NCBI GenBank assembly: GCA_017640615.1 | Contig: JAEPQK010000005.1 | Coordinates: 1 to 64,000 of the forward strand | Direction of reading: 5' to 3' | Length of the DNA stretch: 64,000 nucleotides | From: Rhizobiaceae bacterium | Lineage (GTDB): Bacteria > Pseudomonadota > Alphaproteobacteria > Rhizobiales > Rhizobiaceae | Part shown: piece after piece, positions 23,309 to 33,823 of the stretch | Position numbering within the stretch: the first letter of the stretch is position 1 | How the letters are laid out: each line of letters begins with the position of its first letter | Made by a program: the position numbers and the translations under genes | The notes under the pieces: generated by a model | The model's database searches: none | Told to the model about the DNA's origin: nothing | Seen by the model: the letters and a program-made list of their open reading frames with translations, nothing else

Positions 23309-24583
23309 ATGAAGAAGTTTTTGCTGGCGGGTGCCGCGGCATTCGCTCTTTCCGGCTATTCGGGCGCGGCCAGCGCCGAACAGGTCACCGTATTCGGGCC
23401 CTGGCTTGGGCCGGACCAGGAAAATGTCGAGGCAGTTCTCAAGGTCTTCGCCGACAAGTCGGGCCATGACGTGCGTTATGTCGGCTCCGACAGCTTCGAG
23501 CAGCAGATCGTGGTCGATCTTGAAGCAGGCTCCGCACCCAACGTTGCGGTCTTCCCGCAGCCCGGCCTGGCGTCCGACATGGCCGCGCGCGGCTTCCTGA
23601 CGCCGCTGCGTGATGGCGTTGCCGACTGGCTGCGCGAAAACTATGCCGCGGGCGATTCCTGGGTGGCGCTTGGCACCTACAAGGACGCCGACGGCAACGA
23701 CCAGTTCTACGGCTTCCCTTACAAGAACGACGTGAAGTCGCTCGTCTGGTACATCCCGGAGAACTTCGAGGATGCCGGCTACGAAGTGCCGACGACCATG
23801 GAAGAACTCAAGGCGCTGACCGAGCAGATCGCTGCCGATGGCGACACGCCCTGGTGCATCGGCCTCGGTTCGGGCGCAGCCACCGGCTGGCCGGCAACGG
23901 ACTGGGTCGAAGACCTGATGCTGCGTACGCAGTCGCCTGAGGACTATGACGCCTGGGTCGCCAATGAGCTCAAATTCGACGATCCGAAAGTGGTCGCCGC
24001 GATCGAGGAGTTCGGTTGGTTCGCCCGCAACGACGCTTATGTCGCCGGCGGCGCTGGCGCGGTAGCGTCTACTGACTTCCGCGACTCGCCCAAGGGTCTC
24101 TTCTCCTCGCCACCGCAGTGCTACATGCACCGTCAGGCGTCCTTCATCCCGGCATTCTTCCCGGATGGCACGGCAGTCGGTGACGATGTCGATTTCTTCT
24201 ACTTCCCCGCATATGCGGACAAGGATCTCGGCACGCCGGTTCTGGGCGCAGGCACGACCTGGGTGATCACCAACGAAAACGAAGCCGCGCACGACCTCAT
24301 CGCCTATCTGCAGACGCCAGAGGCGCATGAGACCTGGATGGCGCTCAAGGGCTTCCTGACCCCGCACAAGGGCGTCAACCCGGATGCGTTTGGCGATCCG
24401 ACGCTGCGCAAGATGAACGAAGTGCTGCTCAACGCCACGACGTTCCGTTTCGACGGTTCGGACCTGATGCCGGGCGGTGTTGGCGCCGGCTCCTTCTGGA
24501 CCGGCATGGTCGACTACTCCGGTGGCAAGGCCGCTGGTGAAGTCGCAGCCGAAATCCAGAAGTCCTGGGACGCGCTGAAATAG
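23309..24583 (+). CDS. aglE: Alpha-glucoside ABC transporter, substrate-binding protein
   Basis: Periplasmic binding protein of 424 residues for alpha-glucosides such as sucrose, maltose and trehalose in rhizobia. The signal peptide ends at about residue 23 (GAASA-EQ). The mature part has solute-binding family 1 features, for example FPYKNDVKSLVWYIPENFEDAGYEVP, and several aromatic residues for sugar stacking. AGGGAGGA lies 6-7 nt before ATG 23309. It is the first gene of the agl operon, followed by a stable hairpin at 24613. Confidence 0.92.
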   Translation: MKKFLLAGAAAFALSGYSGAASAEQVTVFGPWLGPDQENVEAVLKVFADKSGHDVRYVGSDSFEQQIVVDLEAGSAPNVAVFPQPGLASDMAARGFLTPLRDGVADWLRENYAAGDSWVALGTYKDADGNDQFYGFPYKNDVKSLVWYIPENFEDAGYEVPTTMEELKALTEQIAADGDTPWCIGLGSGAATGWPATDWVEDLMLRTQSPEDYDAWVANELKFDDPKVVAAIEEFGWFARNDAYVAGGAGAVASTDFRDSPKGLFSSPPQCYMHRQASFIPAFFPDGTAVGDDVDFFYFPAYADKDLGTPVLGAGTTWVITNENEAAHDLIAYLQTPEAHETWMALKGFLTPHKGVNPDAFGDPTLRKMNEVLLNATTFRFDGSDLMPGGVGAGSFWTGMVDYSGGKAAGEVAAEIQKSWDALK

Positions 24584-24612
24584 GTGCTGCCCAAGCCTGA
24601 CTGACTATGCGT

Positions 24613-24632
24613 CCGGGGCGTTCGCGCCCCGG
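24613..24632 (+). terminator. UUCG-loop hairpin between aglE and aglF
   Basis: Perfect 8-bp stem CCGGGGCG-ttcg-CGCCCCGG, 30 bp past the aglE stop, with no U tract. It probably stabilises or partly terminates the mRNA so that the binding protein is made in excess over the permeases. A comparable hairpin lies at 52570 in the xyloside operon. Confidence 0.6.
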
Positions 24633-24680
24633 GCCGACCTGACCAGAAACGTTTGCAGGTTCGCACGGGGGGAGGAGACC

Positions 24681-25922
24681 ATGCATCCGGCAGTGCAGGG
24701 ACTGATTACCATTATCGTGGGTGTCGGCGGTTGCGTCGGCTACTTCTACCTGTCCAACCAGTTTCTGGATAAGGTGCTGTTTCCCCCCAGGGGGCCGAAT
24801 GCTGGGCGCAACATCAACCGCGCCAACCAGATACGGCCCTGGCTGTTCCTTTTCCCGGCGATCTTCGCGCTAGGGCTTTACCTCGCCTATCCTGTTTTCG
24901 AAACGCTGCGGCTCTCCCTGACCGACCGCGATGCCGGCGGCGCGTTTGTCGGCCTCGACAATTACAGCCAGATGGCTTCCGAACCGAAGTTCTGGGAAGC
25001 CATGAAAAACAACATGCTGTGGCTGATAGTCGTGCCGGCTGCATCCACCGCGTTTGGCCTGCTCGCCGCGCAGCTCACCGACCGCATCTCATGGGGCAAC
25101 ATCGCCAAATCGCTCATCTTCATGCCGATGGCGATCTCCTTTGTCGGCGCGTCGGTCATCTTCAAGCTGGTTTATGACACACGCCCCGTCGACCAGGACC
25201 AGATCGGCGTGCTCAATGCATTTTGGCTTTCCTTCGATGGCGGCGCGCTAGCGGTGCTGTTCCTGCGCCTGCTGCCGGCGACCATCCTGCTCGCCTTCGC
25301 CGCCTTCATGCTCTACGGCATCTACGTCTCCCTGCGCCCGCTCCTGTGGGGCGAGGCTGAACGCGGCGGCGGTTCGTGGTGGACGATGCCACTGCGTGTC
25401 GTCGTCGCGTTGGGGTCTGGCTGGCTTTTCTGGCTGTCGGTGAAGTCGATCTTCAACCTGTTCACCGTGTCGATGCCCTATGGCGAGCCGCAAACCTGGC
25501 TGACAGTGCCCTTCTGGAACAATTTCTTCCTGATGGTAGTGCTGATCTGGATTCAGACCGGTTTCGCCATGGTCATCCTATCGGCAGCCCTTCGCGGCAT
25601 TCCCGAAGAGACCATCGAGGCAGCCATTATCGACGGCGCCAACCCGTTCGACATCTTCTTCAAGATCAAGATACCGCAGATCATGGGCACCATCGTTGTG
25701 GTGTGGACCACGATCACGCTTGTTGTGCTGAAGATCTTCGACATCGTCTTCGCCATGACCAACGGTCAGTGGGAGACGCAGGTTCTGGCCAACTACATGT
25801 ACGACAAACTGTTCCGCGCCAATGATTGGGGCGTCGGCTCTGCCAGCGCGATCGTGATCATGCTGCTGGTGACACCGATCCTGGTTTGGAATGTCTACAA
25901 CGCCCGCAAGGAAATGCGCTGA
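24681..25922 (+). CDS. aglF: Alpha-glucoside ABC transporter permease
   Basis: Inner-membrane MalF-type permease of 413 residues, longer than the usual 290-300. It has an N-terminal hydrophobic segment (about 5-25), a second near 50-72 and a hydrophilic insertion around 190-235 before the core helices. The cytoplasmic EAA loop that contacts the ATPase is EAAIIDGANPFDIFFKIKIP near 313-332. GGGGGGAGGAG precedes ATG 24681. It pairs with AglG. Confidence 0.92.
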   Translation: MHPAVQGLITIIVGVGGCVGYFYLSNQFLDKVLFPPRGPNAGRNINRANQIRPWLFLFPAIFALGLYLAYPVFETLRLSLTDRDAGGAFVGLDNYSQMASEPKFWEAMKNNMLWLIVVPAASTAFGLLAAQLTDRISWGNIAKSLIFMPMAISFVGASVIFKLVYDTRPVDQDQIGVLNAFWLSFDGGALAVLFLRLLPATILLAFAAFMLYGIYVSLRPLLWGEAERGGGSWWTMPLRVVVALGSGWLFWLSVKSIFNLFTVSMPYGEPQTWLTVPFWNNFFLMVVLIWIQTGFAMVILSAALRGIPEETIEAAIIDGANPFDIFFKIKIPQIMGTIVVVWTTITLVVLKIFDIVFAMTNGQWETQVLANYMYDKLFRANDWGVGSASAIVIMLLVTPILVWNVYNARKEMR

Positions 25923-25934
25923 GGAGGCCCGGTC

Positions 25935-27092
25935 ATGTCATCTATCGCTGGCAAGAAATCCGGCCTCACCTGGGTCGTACATATCTCGGTCATAGCGCTG
26001 GTGCTGCTTTGGCTGTTCCCGACGGTCGGATTGTTCGTTTCGTCCTTCCGCACCGCCGACCAGATATCGACCAGCGGCTGGTGGAAAGCCCTGTTCACGC
26101 AGGAGCAGAATTTGGTGTTGCGCACAGCAGCGCCGGAAACGCAGCGGCAGGAGGGCGCACTCTACGTCATCGACGGCAACATCTTCGCCGACAATGAAGA
26201 GAGCACGAACGCAACGATTACCGTCTGGGGCGTGTCGTCGCGCGCGATTGCGGATTATGAGCCGGGCGATACCGCCGACATGGGCGATGACGGCCGCATT
26301 ACTCTGGAGGCCAATGGCGACTACCGGCTCGAAAACGATGCCGAATTTTCCGGCCGGCGCGGCGAACGTGTTTTCGTGACGGCACAGACACCGCCGCAAT
26401 TCACGCTGGCCAACTATGAACAGGTGCTGTTCAGCGGCTCGACGACCGACTCCATGGCCAAGGCATTCTTCAACACGCTGACAGTGACGATCCCGGCGAC
26501 CATCATTCCGATCGTTGTGGCTGCCTTCGCGGCCTATGCACTGGCCTGGATGCGGTTTCCCGGCCGCGCGCTTCTGATCGCGGCCGTCGTGGCGCTGCTG
26601 GTCGTGCCGTTGCAGCTCGCGCTCATTCCGTTGCTGCGCCTTCATCTCGGCATCGGCATCGGCAAGGGCTATCTCGGCGTGTGGCTTGCGCATACCGGCT
26701 TCGGTCTGCCGCTCGCCGTCTATTTGCTGCGCAACTACATGGTCGGTCTACCGCGCGACATCATCGAAAATGCAAAAGTGGACGGTGCGACGGATTTCCA
26801 GATTTTCACCCGCATCATCCTGCCGCTGTCGTTTCCGGCACTCGCCTCCTTCGCCATCTTCCAGTTCCTTTGGACCTGGAACGATCTGCTGGTCGCCAAG
26901 GTGTTCCTGATCGACGCAACCGGCGAAACCACGGTCATGACCAATCAGATCGTTGAGCTGCTCGGCACGCGCGGTGGCAATTGGGAGATTCTGGCGACGG
27001 CGGCCTTCGTCTCGATCGCGGTGCCGCTCATCGTGTTTTTCGTCATGCAGCGCTACCTCGTGCGCGGCTTGCTGGCCGGCTCGGTGAAGTGA
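25935..27092 (+). CDS. aglG: Alpha-glucoside ABC transporter permease
   Basis: MalG-type permease of 385 residues. After the first membrane helix (about 13-36) there is a large periplasmic domain of roughly 120 residues (about 40-160), a known feature of this rhizobial subgroup, then five helices. The EAA loop is ENAKVDGATDFQIFTRIILP near 277-296. GAGGAGG lies just before ATG 25935, 12 bp after the aglF stop. Confidence 0.92.
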   Translation: MSSIAGKKSGLTWVVHISVIALVLLWLFPTVGLFVSSFRTADQISTSGWWKALFTQEQNLVLRTAAPETQRQEGALYVIDGNIFADNEESTNATITVWGVSSRAIADYEPGDTADMGDDGRITLEANGDYRLENDAEFSGRRGERVFVTAQTPPQFTLANYEQVLFSGSTTDSMAKAFFNTLTVTIPATIIPIVVAAFAAYALAWMRFPGRALLIAAVVALLVVPLQLALIPLLRLHLGIGIGKGYLGVWLAHTGFGLPLAVYLLRNYMVGLPRDIIENAKVDGATDFQIFTRIILPLSFPALASFAIFQFLWTWNDLLVAKVFLIDATGETTVMTNQIVELLGTRGGNWEILATAAFVSIAVPLIVFFVMQRYLVRGLLAGSVK

Positions 27093-27109
27093 TCGGGAGA
27101 ATGTCGAAT

Positions 27110-28783
27110 ATGTCTGCGGTCGCCACCATCGAACGCCAGCCGGAGAAGGCACCGGAGCCCGACAGGGACTGGTGGCGCGGCGCCGTCATCTATCAGATCT
27201 ACCCGCGGTCGTTTCAGGATTCCAATGGCGACGGCGTGGGCGATCTGCGCGGTATCCTGACCCGCCTGACACATATCGCCGAACTGGGCGCGAATGCGAT
27301 CTGGATATCGCCCTTCTTCAAGTCGCCCATGCTGGACTACGGCTACGACGTTTCGGACTACCGCGATGTCGATCCCATGTTCGGCACGCTCGAGGACTTC
27401 GATGCGGTCGTCACAGAGGCCCACCGCCTGGGCCTCAAAGTGATGATCGATCTGGTGCTGTCGCACACCTCGATCGAACATCCCTGGTTCGCCGAGAGCA
27501 GGCGCTCGCGCCAGAACCCGAAATCCGACTGGTATGTCTGGGCCGACCCCAAGCCCGACGGCACGCCACCGAGCAACTGGCTGTCGATTTTCGGCGGCTC
27601 GGCCTGGCAATGGGACACACGCCGCGAGCAATATTACCTGCACAATTTCCTGCAGGAGCAGCCGGACTTGAACTTCCACAACCCGGAAGTGCAGGACGCC
27701 CTGCTCGATGTCACTCGCTTCTGGCTCGACCGCGGCGTCGACGGCTTCCGGCTGGACACCATCAACTTCTATTTCCATTCGCAGGGGCTGGAGGACAATC
27801 CGCCGCTCGCCCCCGAGTTGCGCGACGATTCCATCGCGCCTTCGGTAAACCCGTATAACTATCAGGACCACCTATACGATAAGAACCGGCCGGAGAACCT
27901 GCGGTTCCTGGCGCGCTTCCGCGCGTTGCTCGACGAATACCCGGCAGCCGCTGCCGTGGGCGAAGTGGGCGACGCACAGCGTGGCCTGCAGATCGTGGCC
28001 GATTACACCTCCGGCGATGACGGTGTGCATATGTGCTACGCCTTCGACTTCCTTTCGCCGCAGAAAATCTCTGCACAGAAGGTGCGGACGGTTCTGGAGA
28101 AATTCGACGAGACCGCCGCTGACGGCTGGTCGTGCTGGGCGTTTTCCAACCATGACGTGATGCGCCATGCCTCGCGCTGGGCGGAAGGCGAGCTTGACCG
28201 CGAAGCCTATCTCAAGATCGTCTTCGCCATGATGGCGGCGCTGCGCGGTTCGGTATGCCTCTATCAGGGCGAAGAAGTCGGCCTGACCGAAGCCGAGCTC
28301 GCTTTCGAAGACCTGCATGACCCGTACGGCATTCGCTTCTGGCCCGAATTCAAGGGACGCGACGGCTGCCGTACTCCGATGGTGTGGGATTCGGGTGAGC
28401 CGAATGCAGGCTTCTCCACCGGCAAGCCCTGGCTGCCTGTTCCGGCCGACCACATCACTCACGCGGTCAACACGCAGAGCGGTGTCGAGGGATCGGTGCT
28501 GGAACACTATCGCCGCATTTTGGCGTTCCGGGCCGAACATCATTCGTTGCTCAAGGGCGAAATCGAATTTCTGGCGACCACCGGCGATGCCGTTGCCTTC
28601 ATCCGCCGCAGCGAAGCGGAAAAACTGCTCTGCGCCTTCAATCTGGGCAGCGACGCAGCAGAAATCGCGCTTGGCGACGACATTTCGCCGGTCGCCATTC
28701 CGGGCCACGGTCTGGCCGGCCAGCATGTGAACGGAAAACTGCTTCTGGACGCCTATGGCGGCTGGTTCGGCCGCCTGGCCTGA
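27110..28783 (+). CDS. aglA: Alpha-glucosidase, GH13
   Basis: Cytosolic glycoside hydrolase family 13 enzyme of about 557 residues that cleaves imported alpha-glucosides. Visible signatures: WWRGAVIYQIYPRSFQDSNGDG at the N-terminus, DLVLSHTS, the nucleophile Asp in DGFRLDTINFY, the acid/base Glu in AVGEVGD, and SNHDVMR with the third catalytic Asp. ATG 27110 is preferred because GGGAGA lies 10 nt upstream; ATG 27101 is only 1-2 nt from it. It sits between the permeases and the ATPase, the known agl order. Confidence 0.92.
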   Translation: MSAVATIERQPEKAPEPDRDWWRGAVIYQIYPRSFQDSNGDGVGDLRGILTRLTHIAELGANAIWISPFFKSPMLDYGYDVSDYRDVDPMFGTLEDFDAVVTEAHRLGLKVMIDLVLSHTSIEHPWFAESRRSRQNPKSDWYVWADPKPDGTPPSNWLSIFGGSAWQWDTRREQYYLHNFLQEQPDLNFHNPEVQDALLDVTRFWLDRGVDGFRLDTINFYFHSQGLEDNPPLAPELRDDSIAPSVNPYNYQDHLYDKNRPENLRFLARFRALLDEYPAAAAVGEVGDAQRGLQIVADYTSGDDGVHMCYAFDFLSPQKISAQKVRTVLEKFDETAADGWSCWAFSNHDVMRHASRWAEGELDREAYLKIVFAMMAALRGSVCLYQGEEVGLTEAELAFEDLHDPYGIRFWPEFKGRDGCRTPMVWDSGEPNAGFSTGKPWLPVPADHITHAVNTQSGVEGSVLEHYRRILAFRAEHHSLLKGEIEFLATTGDAVAFIRRSEAEKLLCAFNLGSDAAEIALGDDISPVAIPGHGLAGQHVNGKLLLDAYGGWFGRLA

Positions 28784-28816
28784 GTGCAGGGCGCGCTATT
28801 CTTCGGGGAGGACTTA

Positions 28817-29929
28817 ATGGCCAATCTCAAGCTAACGGGCGTCAAGAAAGCCTACGGCAATATCGAAATCCTGCACGGCATCGATCTCGACATAAAAGCC
28901 GGCGAGTTCATCGTTTTCGTGGGGCCATCGGGCTGCGGCAAGTCCACGCTGCTGCGCACGATCGCGGGGCTGGAGCAGATCACTGGCGGCACGCTTGAGA
29001 TCGACGGTACGGTGGTCAACGACATGCCGCCCTCGCAGCGTGGCATCGCCATGGTGTTCCAGTCCTACGCGCTCTACCCGCACATGACTGTCTACGACAA
29101 CATGGCGTTCGGCATGCGCCTGGCGAAGAAGTCCAAGCAGGAGATCGATGAGCGGGTGAAATATGCCGCCGGCATTCTCCAGCTCACGCCCTATCTCGAC
29201 CGGCTGCCCAAGGCGCTCTCCGGCGGTCAGCGCCAGCGCGTCGCGATTGGCCGCGCCATCTGCCGCAATCCCAAAGTGTTCCTGTTCGACGAACCGCTCT
29301 CGAACCTCGATGCCGCACTGCGTGTCGCCACCCGCATCGAGATCGCGAAGCTCAGCGAATCCATGCCCGACACAACCATGATCTACGTCACGCACGACCA
29401 GGTTGAGGCGATGACGCTGGCCGACCGCATCGTCGTGCTGAAGGACGGCTATGTGGAACAGGTTGGCTCGCCGATGGAGCTTTATCTCCACCCCGGCAAT
29501 CTGTTCGTTGCGCAGTTCATCGGTTCCCCCGCGATGAACATTCTGCCCGCAAAGATCACCAAGGCAGGCAAGGCGACCGAGATCGAATATGCCGGCGGCC
29601 GGAAGGCGACCGTGCCGGTCGAAACCCCGGCTGGCGCGGCCGGTCAGGAGATCAGCTTCGGTGTGCGGCCGGAAGATCTAACGGTCGCTGCCGGCTCGGA
29701 TGCGCTTTTTGAGGGCACGATCGATTATGTCGAGCAACTTGGTGAGGTGCAGCTTGTCTATCTCGACATCGGCCGCGAAGGCGAGCCGCTGGTCGCCAAG
29801 CTGGCCGGCAATGCAACTGTCGAGCGCGGTTCGACGATGCGCTTCTCCGCCGCCAGCGACACGCTGCACATCTTCGACGGCGACGGCCGGTCCTTCGCGC
29901 GCGAACGCCTTGTTGCAGCGGCGGCATAG
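28817..29929 (+). CDS. aglK: Alpha-glucoside ABC transporter ATPase
   Basis: A 370-residue MalK/UgpC-type ATPase. Walker A is GPSGCGKST near 36-44, the ABC signature is LSGGQRQR near 134, Walker B is VFLFDEPLSNLDA near 153, and the switch His is in THDQVEAMT. The C-terminal 130 residues form the TOBE/OB regulatory domain. Start ATG 28817 is preceded by GGGGAGGA. It is the last gene of the agl operon. Confidence 0.93.
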   Translation: MANLKLTGVKKAYGNIEILHGIDLDIKAGEFIVFVGPSGCGKSTLLRTIAGLEQITGGTLEIDGTVVNDMPPSQRGIAMVFQSYALYPHMTVYDNMAFGMRLAKKSKQEIDERVKYAAGILQLTPYLDRLPKALSGGQRQRVAIGRAICRNPKVFLFDEPLSNLDAALRVATRIEIAKLSESMPDTTMIYVTHDQVEAMTLADRIVVLKDGYVEQVGSPMELYLHPGNLFVAQFIGSPAMNILPAKITKAGKATEIEYAGGRKATVPVETPAGAAGQEISFGVRPEDLTVAAGSDALFEGTIDYVEQLGEVQLVYLDIGREGEPLVAKLAGNATVERGSTMRFSAASDTLHIFDGDGRSFARERLVAAAA

Positions 29930-29945
29930 TTTCCGCGCACGCTAA

Positions 29946-31283
<1,338 letters not shown>

Positions 31284-31287
31284 CAAG

Positions 31288-32301
31288 ATGCCACGCATGA
31301 CGATGATCGAGGCCATCCGCGACGCGCTCGACGTTTCGATGGGACGCGACGACAACGTGGTCGTCTTCGGCGAGGATGTCGGCTATTTCGGCGGCGTTTT
31401 CCGCTGCACCGCCGGCCTGCAGCAAAAATACGGAAGAACCCGCTGCTTCGACGCACCAATCTCCGAGTTGGGCATTGTCGGCACCGCGATCGGTATGGCT
31501 GCCTATGGGCTGAAGCCCTGCGTCGAAGTTCAGTTCGCCGACTATGTTTACCCGGCCTACGACCAGATCGTGTCGGAGGCGGCACGCCTGCGCTATCGCT
31601 CAAACGGCCAGTTCACCTGTCCGATGGTGGTGCGCATGCCCACCGGCGGCGGCATTTTTGGCGGCCAGACGCACAGCCAGAGCCCGGAGGCCCTGTTCAC
31701 TCATGTTTCGGGCCTCAAGGTTGTCGAGCCCTCCAATCCCGTCGACGCCAAGGGCTTGCTGATCGCGGCGATTGAAGACCCCGACCCGGTGATTTTTCTG
31801 GAGCCGAAGCGGCTCTACAACGGCCCGTTCGACGGCCACCACGACCGCCCGGTTACGCCTTGGAGCAAGCATGCGCTGGGCGAAGTCGAGGCCGGCCACT
31901 ACACCGTGCCGCTCGGCAAGGCCTCGGTGCGGCGCGAAGGGTCTGCGCTTACCGTGTTGACCTACGGCACAATGGTCTATGTCGCGGAAGCGGCGGCCGA
32001 GGAAACAGGCATCGACGCCGAGATCATCGACTTGAGAACCCTTCTGCCCCTCGATCTCGACGCGATCACAACCTCGGTAAAAAAGACCGGCCGCTGCGTT
32101 GTCGTTCATGAAGCCACGCTGACTTCAGGCTTTGGCGCTGAGCTTGCCGCGCTGGTGCAACAGCACTGCTTCTACAATCTCGAAGCGCCGATTGCCCGCG
32201 TCACCGGCTGGGATACGCCTTACCCGCATGCGCAGGAATGGGACTATTTCCCCGGCCCCGCGCGGATTGGCGAAGCGATGCGCGAGGCAATGGAGGCTTA
32301 G
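31288..32301 (+). CDS. bkdA2: Branched-chain 2-oxoacid dehydrogenase E1 beta subunit
   Basis: 337-residue E1 beta partner. It begins MTMIEAIRDALDVSMGRDDNVVVFGEDVGYFGGVFR, with the conserved Glu that activates ThDP in the following GEDVG. The C-terminal transketolase domain (KKTGRCVVVHEATLTSGFGAEL) is complete. ATG 31288 is 4 bp past the bkdA1 stop, and the stop abuts the bkdB start. Confidence 0.94.
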   Translation: MPRMTMIEAIRDALDVSMGRDDNVVVFGEDVGYFGGVFRCTAGLQQKYGRTRCFDAPISELGIVGTAIGMAAYGLKPCVEVQFADYVYPAYDQIVSEAARLRYRSNGQFTCPMVVRMPTGGGIFGGQTHSQSPEALFTHVSGLKVVEPSNPVDAKGLLIAAIEDPDPVIFLEPKRLYNGPFDGHHDRPVTPWSKHALGEVEAGHYTVPLGKASVRREGSALTVLTYGTMVYVAEAAAEETGIDAEIIDLRTLLPLDLDAITTSVKKTGRCVVVHEATLTSGFGAELAALVQQHCFYNLEAPIARVTGWDTPYPHAQEWDYFPGPARIGEAMREAMEA

Positions 32302-33657
32302 ATGGGCGAACACACCATCAAGATGCCGGATGTCGGTGAGGGCGTTGCCGAGGCCGAACTCGTAGAATGGAGCGTGAAGCCGGGCGACCTCGTACGTGAG
32401 GATGACGTGCTCGCCGCCGTGATGACCGACAAGGCGACGGTGGAAATACCATCTCCGGTCGAGGGCGAGATCACCTGGCTGGGCGCCGAGGTCGGCGATA
32501 CGGTTTCGGTCGGCTCGCCCATCGTGCGCATCAAGACTGCGGGAGGCGATGACGCAGAACCCGCAGGCAAAGAAGAAGCGCCACAGGAAGAGCCCCCTCA
32601 TCCGGCCCGGACTTCGTCCGCGCCACCTTCTCCCCGTAGGGGAGAAGAGGAGCCGTCGCCAGCGCAGCCGCCCCTCTCCCCTCATTCTGAGCCTGTCGAA
32701 GGAGAGGGAGAGGACGCGAGCAAAAGCGAGCGGGTGAGGGGGAAGGGAACCGGTCCCAAATCGACAGGCGCGCCCCGTGCCGAGGGCGAAAAGCCGGTTG
32801 CATCACCGGCCGTCCGGTTGCGCGCCCGCGAGGCGGGCATCGACCTGCGGCAGGTGCCGGGTTCCGGTCCCGCCGGCCGCATCCTGCATGAGGATATCGA
32901 CGCCTATCTGCGCGCTGGGCCCTCGCAGTCGGGCGCTGTCGCTCGTCAACCCGATACCTCCGTCGAGGAGATCAAGATCATCGGTCTGCGCCGCCGCATA
33001 GCGGAAAAGATGGCGCTGGCGAAATCGCGCATTCCTCACATCACCTATGTGGAAGAAATCGACGTCACCGCGCTGGAGGATTTGCGGTCGTCGCTGAATG
33101 CGTCGCGCAAGGCCGACCGCCCAAAGCTGACCATCCTGCCCTTCCTCATGCAGGCGATGGTTGTGGCGATCAGGGACCAGCCGGAGCTGAATGCGCATTT
33201 CGACGACGATGCCGGCGTTGTTCACCGCTATGGCGGGGTGCATGTCGGTATTGCCGCGCAGACCGATTCCGGGCTTGTCGTGCCGGTCGTCCGTCACGCC
33301 GAAGCACGCGACCTATGGGACAGCGCAACCGAGGTGAACCGCCTAGCCGAGGCCGCGCGCGCGGGCACCGCCACACGCGAAGAGCTGAGCGGCTCCACTA
33401 TTACCATCACCTCGCTGGGGGCGATGGGCGGCGTGGCGACGACCCCGGTTATCAATCACCCCGAGGTGGCCATCGTGGGCGTCAACAAGATCATGGTCAG
33501 GCCCGTCTGGGACGGTACGGCTTTCCAGCCGCGCAAGATGATGAACCTCTCCTCCAGCTTCGATCACCGGGTGATCGACGGTTGGGATGCCGCGCGTTTC
33601 GTCCAGCGCATCAAGACGCTGCTGGAAACACCGGCCATGATTTTCGTGGAGGCGTGA
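32302..33657 (+). CDS. bkdB: Branched-chain 2-oxoacid dehydrogenase E2 (dihydrolipoyl acyltransferase)
   Basis: 451-residue E2 core subunit. The lipoyl domain is residues 1-80 with lipoylated Lys44 in MTDKATVEIP; the E1/E3-binding domain is about 168-206 (VRLRAREAGIDLRQVPGSGPAGRIL); the catalytic domain runs from about 220 to the end with SSSFDHRVIDG holding the active His. The linker between lipoyl and binding domains is unusually Pro/Ser/Glu-rich because residues about 98-147 are encoded by a repeat element (32593-32742). ATG 32302 directly follows the bkdA2 stop. Confidence 0.94.
   Translation: MGEHTIKMPDVGEGVAEAELVEWSVKPGDLVREDDVLAAVMTDKATVEIPSPVEGEITWLGAEVGDTVSVGSPIVRIKTAGGDDAEPAGKEEAPQEEPPHPARTSSAPPSPRRGEEEPSPAQPPLSPHSEPVEGEGEDASKSERVRGKGTGPKSTGAPRAEGEKPVASPAVRLRAREAGIDLRQVPGSGPAGRILHEDIDAYLRAGPSQSGAVARQPDTSVEEIKIIGLRRRIAEKMALAKSRIPHITYVEEIDVTALEDLRSSLNASRKADRPKLTILPFLMQAMVVAIRDQPELNAHFDDDAGVVHRYGGVHVGIAAQTDSGLVVPVVRHAEARDLWDSATEVNRLAEAARAGTATREELSGSTITITSLGAMGGVATTPVINHPEVAIVGVNKIMVRPVWDGTAFQPRKMMNLSSSFDHRVIDGWDAARFVQRIKTLLETPAMIFVEA
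32593..32742. repeat. 150-bp in-frame mosaic palindromic repeat in bkdB
   Basis: Bounded by CCCCCTCA (32593-32600) and its exact complement TGAGGGGG (32735-32742); 150 bp is 50 codons. Inside are hairpins TTCTCCCC-gta-GGGGAGAA and CCTCTCCC...GGGAGAGG-like parts. Its left end matches, in inverted orientation, the right end of the element at 33679-33801. Confidence 0.85.
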
Positions 33658-33678
33658 TGTTCGAGAACGTCTTCAGTT

Positions 33679-33801
33679 CCCCCTCACCCGGCTCGCGATG
33701 CAAGCCACCCTCTCCCCGCCGTGGAGAGGAGGTTGCTTGCCGCGCCGCCGCATTCTTCTCCCCCACGGGGAGAAGGTGGCCCGAAGGGCCGCATGAGGGG
33801 G
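33679..33801. repeat. Intergenic mosaic palindromic repeat between bkdB and lpdA
   Basis: 123 bp with the same ends as the bkdB element, CCCCCTCA (33679-33686) and TGAGGGGG (33794-33801), and the shared hairpin TTCTCCCC-cac-GGGGAGAA. It occupies most of the 166-bp bkdB-lpdA gap. Confidence 0.85.
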
Positions 33802-33823
33802 CAGGATCGACGAGGCACGTGCC

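Noticed and set aside
26981..27109. Upstream extension of aglA into aglG
   Set aside because: The extension reads aglG out of frame; GH13 homology begins after 27110 and a ribosome site supports the later start.
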